Source: Gammaproteobacteria bacterium (GTDB lineage: Bacteria; Pseudomonadota; Gammaproteobacteria; Nevskiales; Nevskiaceae). Taken from it: a DNA stretch of 64,000 nt. Shown in pieces: positions 45,350-54,987 of this stretch (position 1 is its first letter; each line of letters opens with the position of its first letter). Where the stretch lies: NCBI GenBank assembly GCA_026398875.1, contig JAPLSB010000016.1, positions 186,001 to 250,000 of the forward strand. The letters are read 5' to 3'. Under the pieces are notes generated by a model, which saw only the letters and a list, made by a program, of their open reading frames with translations, made no database searches and was not told the DNA's origin. The position numbers and the translations under genes are program-made.

Positions 45350-45889
45350 TTGACGGAGAAGCCGCGGCGCGGGCGCAAGCCGCCAGCGCCGCTGGCACCG
45401 GAAGCGGCACGCGAGCGTGCGCTTCGAGCACTCGGTCGACGCGAGCACAGTGCCCGTGAACTGACCCGCAAGCTCACGCATGATGGTCTCGACCCTCTGC
45501 ATGCTTCAGAGGTGGTCGGCGAACTGGGCGAATCGGGCTGGCAAAGCGATGCGCGGTATGCGGGTCTGCTGACCCGGTCTCGTATCGCGCAAGGCTATGG
45601 CCCCTTGCGAATTCGAGCCGAGCTGACGTCGCGTGGTGTCGACGATGCGTTGATACGAGAAGCGCTCGACGAAGCCGCGCCTGACTGGCTCGATGTTGTC
45701 GGGCAGCTTTACGACCGCCGGTTTGCGCGCCCGCCAGCGTCTCAGAAGGAGCGCGCCAGTCGGTATCGTTTCCTCGCATCGCGAGGCTTCACGTCGTCCC
45801 AGGTGTCGTCGGTGCTCGGGCCGGTGATCGAGTGTGACGATCCCGAAATGACTGAAGACGAGGACGGGCTGCAAGACGATCTGTCCTGA
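45350..45889 (+). CDS. recX: RecX, regulatory protein of RecA
   Basis: 179 aa. Three-helix repeats typical of RecX: RERALRALGRREHSARELTRKL, LGESGWQSDARYAGLLTRSRIAQGYGPLRIRAEL (the strongest family block, cut), and a C-terminal SRYRFLASRGFTSSQVSSVL. It caps RecA filaments and tunes recombination and SOS induction. The start is TTG 45350, 4 bp after recA; no ATG fits. C-terminal tail is acidic. alaS, which often follows, is not here. Confidence 0.9.
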   Translation: MTEKPRRGRKPPAPLAPEAARERALRALGRREHSARELTRKLTHDGLDPLHASEVVGELGESGWQSDARYAGLLTRSRIAQGYGPLRIRAELTSRGVDDALIREALDEAAPDWLDVVGQLYDRRFARPPASQKERASRYRFLASRGFTSSQVSSVLGPVIECDDPEMTEDEDGLQDDLS

Positions 45890-46038
45890 CGCTGCTTCGC
45901 TGCGCGGTCTGGTTGTCTACCGAACCGAAGAAAGCGCCAGTCCGGCAGCGGTGCTGTCTCCGGCCGCACGCATTGGCGGCTCGCGCCACTGTTGTCTCCA
46001 CCCGACCGGCATCGTCGGCGGGCCGCCGCGCGTTCGCC

Positions 46039-46737
46039 TCAGCCGTTGGCCAGCACCTGCTGCACGAATGGCAGTGTCGGTCGGCGGCGGGCGGCCAGGG
46101 CAGCGCGATCGATGCGCGCCAATGCGGTCAGCAGGCTGGCGGTATCGCGCGGCAGATGCGTCAGCATCCAGTGGATGGTGTCGAATGGCAGCTCAAGACC
46201 TAGCCGCTGCGCGCGCGACTTGAGCATTGCCGCGTGCGCGTCATCGTCGAGGGTGCGCAGCGGAAAGCTGGCTGATGCGCAAAGGCGTGTCCGCAGGTCA
46301 GGCAGTCGAGCGATCGCCAGTCGATCGGGCGGCAGTGCAGCGGACAGCAGGCAGCGTCCTCCGTGGCTTTTGACCGAATCCAGCAGTCGCAGCAGCGCCT
46401 GGGCCCAGTTGCGGTCCTGCAGCGGCGCATCGACGTCATCAACGCAGACCAGGTCCATCGTTTCGAAGCCATGCAGCACCGCCGGATCTTCGGCGGTGAA
46501 CGAGCTCATCGGCAGGTAGGCAGCCCGCGCTCGACGCGACAGCGCATCCCGCGATGCGGCCTGCAACAGATGGGTCTTGCCGCAGCCACGCGGGCCATGA
46601 ATCAGCGTGGTGCTGCCATCGCCTTCTCCGAGCTCACGCAGCGCAGCCAGCGCCTGGACGTTTGGCCCGGCGTGGAAGTTGTCGAAGCTGGCCGCGTCCG
46701 GCAACTGCACGGACAGCGGCAATTGCTCGCCGATCAC
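46039..46737 (-). CDS. hda: DnaA regulatory inactivator Hda
   Basis: 232 aa, DnaA-like AAA+ protein that binds the clamp and drives hydrolysis of DnaA-ATP after initiation. Starts QLPLSVQLPDAASFDNF with the QLxLxxxL-type clamp-binding segment near residue 5; P-loop GPRGCGKTHLL; Walker B LVCVDDVDAP; RLPDLRTRL. No DNA-binding domain IV, as expected for Hda. GTG start overlapping the stop of the perM-like gene by 4 bp. Confidence 0.93.
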   Translation of the reverse strand: MIGEQLPLSVQLPDAASFDNFHAGPNVQALAALRELGEGDGSTTLIHGPRGCGKTHLLQAASRDALSRRARAAYLPMSSFTAEDPAVLHGFETMDLVCVDDVDAPLQDRNWAQALLRLLDSVKSHGGRCLLSAALPPDRLAIARLPDLRTRLCASASFPLRTLDDDAHAAMLKSRAQRLGLELPFDTIHWMLTHLPRDTASLLTALARIDRAALAARRRPTLPFVQQVLANG

Positions 46738-47870
46738 GGGCGTGTATCGGATTCCACGGCGGGGGGCGCAGGCGCTGTATCGACGTCGAGATACAGCGCA
46801 CTGCGCGCCCAGCGCCGCAACGCATGGCGAACCAGCACGGCCAACACGGCGGCGACCGGCAACGCGACCAGCACGCCGACGAAGCCGAACAGCTGGCCAC
46901 CGGCCATGATGGCGAAGATCACCGCGACCGGATGCAGGCCGATGCGATCGCCGACCAGCATCGGCGTCAGCACGCCGCCTTCAAGCATCTGGCCAACCGT
47001 GAATACCAGCGCCACCCAGGCCACGCCGCCGGCCGACTGTTCCTGCACCAGCATCGCGATGCTGGCCGCCAGCAGGCCGCCGACGAATCCGAGGTAAGGC
47101 ACGAAGCTGACCAGCCCCGACACGATGCCGATCAACAGCGCCACCTTCAGGCCGACCAGCCACAGCCCCAGCGAATAGATCACCGCCAGCGCAAGCATCA
47201 CCAGCAGCTGGCCGCGAATCAGCGCGCTGAGCACGTCATTGGTCTCGGTCGCGAAGGCGATGCCCTGCGGCAGCACGCGGCGCGGAATCAGGTTGCGGAT
47301 CTTCACGACCATCACGTCCCAGTCGCGCAGCAGGTAGAAGCTGACGATCGGGATCAGGAACAGGTTGGCGAGAAAGCCGAGCAGCGCCGGCGTCGAACGG
47401 CCCACATAGCCGGCGATGATCGATGCGAAGTCGCTGGCGCCATCCCAATGCGATGCAAGGAACTTGCGCAGGCTGTCGACATCGAGCTGGTAGCCGCGCG
47501 GCATCTTCAGGCCGAGTTTGGGCATCGCCACCTGCTGCACCCACTGCGCCCAGGCCGGAATGTTGTCGATCAGCGACAGCACCTGTGTCTGCAGCAGCGG
47601 CACGATCAGGACCAGGGCCAGCACCGTGATCAGCGTGGCGATCACGAACAGCACGCAGACTGCTGCCGTACGCGAGATCCGATGGCGTTCCATGCGGTCG
47701 ACGATCGGGTCGCCGATATAGGCAAACACGGCCGCAATCGCGAACGGTGCGAGGATCGGCCCGAGCAGGTAGAGGAACACCAGAAGCAGGGCGACCAGCA
47801 CGAACCAGCCCCAGTGTTCGCGCAGCATCGACAGGGCCGTCGCCTTCTCTGAAGCAGCCGCAGGAGTCAT
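46734..47870 (-). CDS. AI-2E family transporter / PerM-like permease
   Basis: 378 aa from ATG 47870. Eight or so membrane segments; WGWFVLVALLLVFLYLLGPI at the start, FAYIGDPIVDRMERHRISR, LIPIVSFYLLRDWD and LVSFVPYLGFVGGLLAA are hallmarks of the AI-2E exporter-like (UPF0118) family. Transport substrate unknown; the family name reflects one member only. Directly upstream of and overlapping hda, and divergent from purM with 60 bp between, an arrangement common in gammaproteobacteria. Confidence 0.88.
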   Translation of the reverse strand: MTPAAASEKATALSMLREHWGWFVLVALLLVFLYLLGPILAPFAIAAVFAYIGDPIVDRMERHRISRTAAVCVLFVIATLITVLALVLIVPLLQTQVLSLIDNIPAWAQWVQQVAMPKLGLKMPRGYQLDVDSLRKFLASHWDGASDFASIIAGYVGRSTPALLGFLANLFLIPIVSFYLLRDWDVMVVKIRNLIPRRVLPQGIAFATETNDVLSALIRGQLLVMLALAVIYSLGLWLVGLKVALLIGIVSGLVSFVPYLGFVGGLLAASIAMLVQEQSAGGVAWVALVFTVGQMLEGGVLTPMLVGDRIGLHPVAVIFAIMAGGQLFGFVGVLVALPVAAVLAVLVRHALRRWARSALYLDVDTAPAPPAVESDTRP

Positions 47871-47930
47871 GGAACACGGGAGGGGAGCTGGACCGGCTAA
47901 AATCATACGGCCCCAACGCCCCAAGCGCCC

Positions 47931-49064
47931 ATGACCTCAGCCGAAAAACGCAGCAAGCCTTCCTCGAAGCCGACAAAGCCTGCCGGCAAATCCCAAGGCA
48001 AGCCCCCGATCAAGCTGAAGGCCGCGCCGCCTGCAGTACCGGTATCGCTGACCTATGCCGATGCCGGTGTCGATATCGATCGCGGCGATGCGCTGGTGGA
48101 TGACATCAAGAAAATCGTCAAGTCGACGCATCGTCCGGAAGTACTCGGCGGTGTCGGCGGCTTCGGCGCGCTGGTCACCATTCCGACCAAGTACAAGCAG
48201 CCGGTGCTGGTTTCCGGCACCGATGGCGTCGGCACCAAGCTGCGCCTCGGCATCGAGTCCGGCCGCGTTGAAGGTCTCGGTCAGGATCTGGTCGCGATGT
48301 GCGTCAACGACGTGCTGGTCAACGGTGCCGAGCCGCTGTTCTTCCTCGATTACTACGCCACCGGCAAGCTCGACAACAGCGTCGCCGCCGCAGTGATCAA
48401 GGGCATTGCCCGTGGCTGCAAGCTGGCCGGCTGCGCGCTGGTCGGTGGCGAGACCGCCGAGATGCCGGGCATGTACCAGCACGGCGATTTCGACCTCGCC
48501 GGCTTCTGTGTCGCCGTCGCTGAAAAGAAGAAGCTGATCGACGGCACCAAGATCGCCAAGGGCGATGTGCTGATCGCGCTGCCGTCGTCCGGCCCGCATT
48601 CGAACGGCTATTCGCTGATTCGCAAGATCCTTGAAGTCAGCCGTGCCACCCATGGTGAAAAGCTCGCCAAGGGCACGCTGATCGAAGCGCTGATGCAGCC
48701 GACCCATATCTACGTGAAGCCGGTGCTGAAGCTGCTTGAAGCTGGCATTCCGCTGCGTGGCATGGCCCACATCACCGGCGGCGGCATCACCGGCAACCTC
48801 ACGCGCATGTTCCCGAAGGGACTGACGGCGGTGGTCGACATGGCCAGCTGGACGCGACCGGAGGTGTTCAGCTGGCTGCAGGCGCAGGGCAATGTCGAGG
48901 AAGACGAGATGCGCCGGGTCTTCAACTGCGGCGTCGGCTTCGTGCTGGTGGTGCCACGCAAGCACGCCGACGAAACGCTGGCGATGCTCAAGGCCGACAA
49001 GATTCGCGGCTGGATGCTCGGCGAAGTGGTGCCGGGTGACGCGGAACACGTCCAGTACGCTTGA
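47931..49064 (+). CDS. purM: Phosphoribosylformylglycinamidine cyclo-ligase
   Basis: AIR synthetase of purine synthesis. 377 aa, about 30 longer than E. coli (345). The extra part is a Lys/Pro/Ala-rich N-terminus ([19 protein letters not shown]); there is no ATG, GTG or TTG before the conserved [12 protein letters not shown], so the extension appears real. Then [60 protein letters not shown] and [20 protein letters not shown] at 47898 is a possible -10. Coupled to purN by a 4-bp overlap. Confidence 0.97.
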   Translation: MTSAEKRSKPSSKPTKPAGKSQGKPPIKLKAAPPAVPVSLTYADAGVDIDRGDALVDDIKKIVKSTHRPEVLGGVGGFGALVTIPTKYKQPVLVSGTDGVGTKLRLGIESGRVEGLGQDLVAMCVNDVLVNGAEPLFFLDYYATGKLDNSVAAAVIKGIARGCKLAGCALVGGETAEMPGMYQHGDFDLAGFCVAVAEKKKLIDGTKIAKGDVLIALPSSGPHSNGYSLIRKILEVSRATHGEKLAKGTLIEALMQPTHIYVKPVLKLLEAGIPLRGMAHITGGGITGNLTRMFPKGLTAVVDMASWTRPEVFSWLQAQGNVEEDEMRRVFNCGVGFVLVVPRKHADETLAMLKADKIRGWMLGEVVPGDAEHVQYA

Positions 49065-49732
49065 ACGGCTCGTCGTTCGCGCGCCTCGCGGTCGTCATTT
49101 CGGGGCGCGGGCGCAACCTGCAGGCGCTGCATGCGGCAATCGCGGACGGACGCATCGCGGCGCGCATCGTTGGCGTGATCAGCAATCGCGCCGACGCCGA
49201 AGGTCTGGCCTTTGCCGGTGCGGCGGGCTTGCCGTGCTTCGTCTTGCCCCATGTCGAGTATCGCGATCGGGCATCTTTCGATGCGGCGCTGGCCGCGCAG
49301 CTGCGCGAACTGCGTGCGGACATCGTGGTACTGGCCGGGTTCATGCGCATCCTCACAGCGGATTTCGTGCGCAGCTTCGAAGGGCGGCTGCTGAACATCC
49401 ATCCGTCGCTGCTGCCACGGCACAAGGGTCTGGACACGCACGCCAGCGCGCTGCGTGACGGCGATGCCGAGCACGGTGCCACCGTGCACTTCGTGACGCC
49501 CGAGCTCGACGGCGGGCCGCGCGTCATTCAGGGCAAGTTCACGATTGGCGCGCATGATGACGCCGCCCGACTCGCCGAGCGCGTGATGATGGACGTCGAG
49601 CAGCGCATCTATCCGCAAGCCGTCGCGTGGATGGCGCGTCGCGAGTTGCGCTTCGAGCAGGGCAGCGTCGTATTCCGCGGCCGTCCGTTGCTCGAACCGC
49701 TGAGCCTGCATGATCTGGAGCCTGGATTCTGA
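49061..49732 (+). CDS. purN: Phosphoribosylglycinamide formyltransferase
   Basis: GAR transformylase, folate-dependent third step of purine synthesis. 223 aa. [15 protein letters not shown] phosphate loop, [11 protein letters not shown], the catalytic region [12 protein letters not shown], and [19 protein letters not shown] start overlapping the purM stop. The TGA shares its A with the ATG of the next gene. Confidence 0.96.
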   Translation: MNGSSFARLAVVISGRGRNLQALHAAIADGRIAARIVGVISNRADAEGLAFAGAAGLPCFVLPHVEYRDRASFDAALAAQLRELRADIVVLAGFMRILTADFVRSFEGRLLNIHPSLLPRHKGLDTHASALRDGDAEHGATVHFVTPELDGGPRVIQGKFTIGAHDDAARLAERVMMDVEQRIYPQAVAWMARRELRFEQGSVVFRGRPLLEPLSLHDLEPGF

Positions 49733-50427
49733 TGAAGCTGCTGTCTGCGATTGCCGCATTGATGCTGGTCACTGGCGCGCGTGCCGCCGATGCACCGCTG
49801 CCGGACGTCGATCTGGTCTATGCCGTCCAGTACGCCGGCATCGATGCCGGCGAGGCCGACATCAGCCTGAAGCCCGATGGTGCGCCGGGCTGCTATCGCT
49901 ACGACACGCAGACGCGTCCGGTCGGCTTCGTGAAGGCCTTGTTCGGTGCGCCGAACCAGTACAGCCATTTCTGCGTCAAGGACGGCGTGGTGCGGTCACA
50001 GCGTTACGAGTCGGTGCTCAAGGATGACGACGAACAGAGCTACCGCCTCGACTTCGATTACATGAAGCGGCAGGTCAGCGACGAGAACGGCCGGTCGCGG
50101 GATATTCCGGCGGAAGCGGTCGACAGCTTTTCGCTGCATCAGGCGGTGCGCATGTGGGTCGCGCAGCACGTGAACGATGCCGAGCCGCCGATTGCCCGCT
50201 TCACGATGGTTGATCGCAAGAACCTGACCTATTACCAGCTGCGGATCGTGGGACGGGAAACCATCAAGACGCCGGCCGGCGTCTTCGAAACGATCCGCCT
50301 TGAGCGGATCGACAATCCGAACAAGATCGGCCGTTTCTGGCTGGCCGCCGAGCGCGACTGGATGCCGGTGAAGATCGAGACCCGCAGCGGCAAGAAGCCC
50401 AGCCTGGTGATGGCGCTGAAGCGCTGA
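49732..50427 (+). CDS. DUF3108 periplasmic protein
   Basis: 231 aa. Signal peptide [18 protein letters not shown]. The rest is a DUF3108 domain: VYAVQYAGIDAGEADISL, CYRYDTQTRPVGFVKALFG, a YQLRIVGRETIKTPAGVFETIRLERI strand block (cut) and FWLAAERDWMPVKIE near the end. Function unknown; predicted lipocalin-like beta fold. Follows purN by a one-base overlap, an arrangement seen in many gammaproteobacteria. Confidence 0.88.
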   Translation: MKLLSAIAALMLVTGARAADAPLPDVDLVYAVQYAGIDAGEADISLKPDGAPGCYRYDTQTRPVGFVKALFGAPNQYSHFCVKDGVVRSQRYESVLKDDDEQSYRLDFDYMKRQVSDENGRSRDIPAEAVDSFSLHQAVRMWVAQHVNDAEPPIARFTMVDRKNLTYYQLRIVGRETIKTPAGVFETIRLERIDNPNKIGRFWLAAERDWMPVKIETRSGKKPSLVMALKR

Positions 50428-50474
50428 ACGGTGCCTTGGGGTTGTGCGGGGCCGGTTGCGATCAAGGCTCGACG

Positions 50475-50511
50475 ATAGTCTCGTTGTATATAGCGCATGA
50501 ATATCTTTATG
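50475..50511 (+). promoter_or_regulatory. OxyR-type binding site upstream of katG
   Basis: Four tetranucleotides spaced by exactly 7 bp: ATAG (50475), GTAT (50486), ATGA (50497), TATG (50508), compared with the OxyR pattern ATAG-N7-CTAT-N7-ATAG-N7-CTAT. A TATATT hexamer at 50534-50539 is a good -10, which puts the site next to the -35 region, where OxyR acts as activator. Confidence 0.6.
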
Positions 50512-50572
50512 AGCTGATCTGTTAGGCAGTGGCTATATTCCCTCGCGCTTCATCCATTCCAACGAGGGCTGA

Positions 50573-52804
<2,232 letters not shown>

Positions 52805-52811
52805 AGCGAGC

Positions 52812-52843
52812 GCTCGATGGTCAGCGTCCGCTGACCATCGAGC
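52812..52843. terminator. Long palindrome after katG
   Basis: 15-bp perfect inverted repeat GCTCGATGGTCAGCG / CGCTGACCATCGAGC with a 2-nt centre, 8 bp after the katG stop. No T-run; it may protect the mRNA 3' end or help the following terminator. Confidence 0.55.
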
Positions 52844-52857
52844 AATCGGCAAAAAGA

Positions 52858-52891
52858 AGGGCGGCGTTGCTTTCGGCAACGCCGCCTTTTT
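52858..52891. terminator. Bidirectional terminator between katG and the Nudix-MBL gene
   Basis: Perfect 11-bp stem GGCGGCGTTGC / GCAACGCCGCC, loop TTTCG, followed by five T on the + strand and flanked on the other side by an A-rich stretch. Serves katG and the convergent gene ending at 52912. Confidence 0.85.
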
Positions 52892-52911
52892 CGTCTGCCC
52901 TGCCTGCAGGC

Positions 52912-54258
52912 TCAGGCGCTCAGACTGCCTTCGGCCCGCAGCTTGACCAGGTGACTGTCGATGTTCATCCGTGCCAGCGGCATCAGCTGTGGATCGGTAT
53001 CGGGATACATCAGTGCCAGCATCTCGTCGATCGACTTGCCGGCCTCGGTCAGCGATTTCACCTGCGCCTCGCGCAGCCGCCGATGCTTCAGCGTCTGCTC
53101 CAGATAGAACGTGCCGCCCAGTGCCGAGCCGTGCGACGGCCAGATCACTTTCGGCTGCAGCGCAATGACCTTTTCCAGCGTGGCGAGGTACTTCGCCATG
53201 TCGCCTTCCGGTGCCGCGATGACCACCGTGCCGACGCCCTGGATCAGGTCGCCGACGATGCACCAGGCGCGATTGTCCGGCATCAGCGCCAGCTGGCCTT
53301 CGTCGTGGCCGGGCACTGCGAGCACACGAACCGCATGCCCGAGCCAGTGAGTGGCGATGTCGCCGTCTTCGCGTGTCTGCACCGTAAGCCCATCGAGCCA
53401 CGTCGGCTGACGCTTCAGGATCCGCATCCGGGTATCGGCGCTCATCGTGATCGGCACGTCGAGATGACGTGCCAGCTCATTGGCGTACTGGCGATGATCG
53501 GGATGGTGGTGCGTCAGGAACACTTCGCTGACGCCGCGCCCGACCAGATGCGCACACAGCTTGTCGAACTCGATGCGATTGGCTGGCGACGGGTCGACGA
53601 TCAGCCGAGCCGCACCGCTGTCACCGATGATGAAGGCGTTGGTGCGGTCGGCTGGTGGCAGCGTGTTCGATGGAATCGGCAGCTGGAACACACCATGCAG
53701 CGGCTCGATTTCCGGCGTGCCATCGAAGCTGTCGTAGTCACCGAGGCGGCTTACGCGGCGGCTGTCCGGATGCGCTGCCAAGGTCAGCAGCACGTCGCGC
53801 GTAGGCGGCGCCAGCAGCAGATCGCCGCGTCGATAGCGCGCGATCCACTCGACGGCGCTCGCCCATTCACCGCCGGACAGTTCGCCAAGCTCGATCGTGA
53901 ATGCGGGCTTAGACCGCAGATCGATACGGAAGAAGCGGGTATCGAAGCGCACCGAAATGATCGGCGGCGAGATCGCGGCGCCGAGCCATGCGACATCAGC
54001 AACCGCGCCGCCGGCCAGCGCAGCATCGAGATCGTAGGCCAGTTCCTCGCGCAGCTCGCGCGCCAGCGCCGTGACGAGACGGCCGTCCAAGTCGGCCAGC
54101 AACGGGTGATCAAGCGGATGCGCCTGATCGTCCTTGTCGACCTTGCCGCCCGGAAAGGCGATGAAACCCGGAAAGGCCGTCAGATGCGGCTGCCGCCGAG
54201 TCAGGAAGACCTCGCCGTCACAGACCAGTACGGCGGTGACGGCATCGACGATGCGCAT
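52912..54258 (-). CDS. Nudix hydrolase / metallo-beta-lactamase-fold fusion protein
   Basis: 448 aa from ATG 54258 (GTG 54261 possible; AGGCGG upstream). Residues 1 to about 185 are Nudix-like: FPGFIAFPGGKVDKDD then, after an insertion, ALARELREELAYDL, i.e. the split Nudix box seen in NUDT19/CoA-diphosphatase-type proteins. Residues about 190-448 are a metallo-beta-lactamase domain of the LACTB2 type with LTHHHPDH (249-255), VPGHDEGQ, VGDLIQG and PSHG. Likely a phosphohydrolase joined to a thioester or ester hydrolase; acting on CoA compounds is a guess. Ends at the shared terminator with katG. Confidence 0.85.
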   Translation of the reverse strand: MRIVDAVTAVLVCDGEVFLTRRQPHLTAFPGFIAFPGGKVDKDDQAHPLDHPLLADLDGRLVTALARELREELAYDLDAALAGGAVADVAWLGAAISPPIISVRFDTRFFRIDLRSKPAFTIELGELSGGEWASAVEWIARYRRGDLLLAPPTRDVLLTLAAHPDSRRVSRLGDYDSFDGTPEIEPLHGVFQLPIPSNTLPPADRTNAFIIGDSGAARLIVDPSPANRIEFDKLCAHLVGRGVSEVFLTHHHPDHRQYANELARHLDVPITMSADTRMRILKRQPTWLDGLTVQTREDGDIATHWLGHAVRVLAVPGHDEGQLALMPDNRAWCIVGDLIQGVGTVVIAAPEGDMAKYLATLEKVIALQPKVIWPSHGSALGGTFYLEQTLKHRRLREAQVKSLTEAGKSIDEMLALMYPDTDPQLMPLARMNIDSHLVKLRAEGSLSA

Positions 54259-54268
54259 CACCCGCCGC

Positions 54269-54532
54269 CTAGCGGAAAGACTTCAGCGCGACCTTGTCGT
54301 TGCCGTAAGTGACGGTCAGCGTCTTGTCGCCCGCTTTCCAGGTTTCCTTGCTCAAGCTGAGCACGCCACCGACATCGGTCGCGCTGCTGTCGTCCGGCTT
54401 GCCGAGTACGGCATGCACTTCATCGCGGGTCATGCCCGGTCCGATCTTGTCGTAGTTCTCGGCGGTGACTTTCGACGAGCAGGCCGCAAGGGCGACAACG
54501 CAGCACAGCAGCAGGTGGCGAGCAGTATTCAT
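54269..54532 (-). CDS. Small lipoprotein, SmpA/DUF3862-like
   Basis: 87 aa. MNTARHLLLCCVVALAAC: lipoprotein signal with lipobox LAAC, mature end Cys18. The rest, ENYDKIGPGMTRDEVHAVLG and a two-strand C-terminus, has the BamE/SmpA-like alpha-alpha-beta fold pattern (GMTxxEVxxxLG), as in DUF3862 lipoproteins. Role unknown. Its stop is 10 bp before the start of the Nudix-MBL gene, so they may be one transcript. Confidence 0.8.
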   Translation of the reverse strand: MNTARHLLLCCVVALAACSSKVTAENYDKIGPGMTRDEVHAVLGKPDDSSATDVGGVLSLSKETWKAGDKTLTVTYGNDKVALKSFR

Positions 54533-54598
54533 CGGTCTTCAGGCGAGTAGGGGCCGGAGAGAATGCCATAGCCTCCCGGAGGCCGGCAGCGGCAGCCG

Positions 54599-54913
54599 TC
54601 AGTAGCGATACCGGTCATCGTCATAACGGCGCCAGTCGCCGCGCGCCCGGTCGTCGTACCGACCATCCCGATAGCCGTCGCGATAGCCGCGGTAGTAAGG
54701 ACGCCCGCGGTAGTAGCGCGGGCCCCAGTACGGCCGCGGATATTCCCGGTAGACGACGGCCGGCCCACGCCAGACTGGCGCCGGCGCGTAGTAGTACGGC
54801 GCGCCGTAGAACGGCACTCCGATCGATACGCCGACATCGACGTGAGCCTGCGACGACAGCGGCGCAAGCAGCGCGGAAGCAGCGAGCGTGACAACAGCGA
54901 GGATCTTGTACAT
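54599..54913 (-). CDS. Small secreted Tyr/Arg/Gly-rich protein
   Basis: 104 aa from ATG 54913, which has CGGAGG at good spacing. Signal peptide MYKILAVVTLAASALLAPLS, cleavage after SQA. The mature protein is low-complexity: PFYGAPYYYAPAPVW, then many RGRPYYRGYRDG-like pieces and an Asp/Arg/Tyr tail. Similar proteins are common in proteobacteria but have no known function. The composition does not allow a firm family call. Confidence 0.75.
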   Translation of the reverse strand: MYKILAVVTLAASALLAPLSSQAHVDVGVSIGVPFYGAPYYYAPAPVWRGPAVVYREYPRPYWGPRYYRGRPYYRGYRDGYRDGRYDDRARGDWRRYDDDRYRY

Positions 54914-54987
54914 GGGTGCCTCCGAGAGTCGTGCCATGGGGCAGAACTTAAGGGGCCCTCACTGAATCGATCCTGAACATCGGCGCG

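Noticed and set aside
50484..50500. TGTATATAGCGCATGA before katG as a LexA box
   Set aside because: The right half does not fit; the OxyR spacing explains the sequence better.
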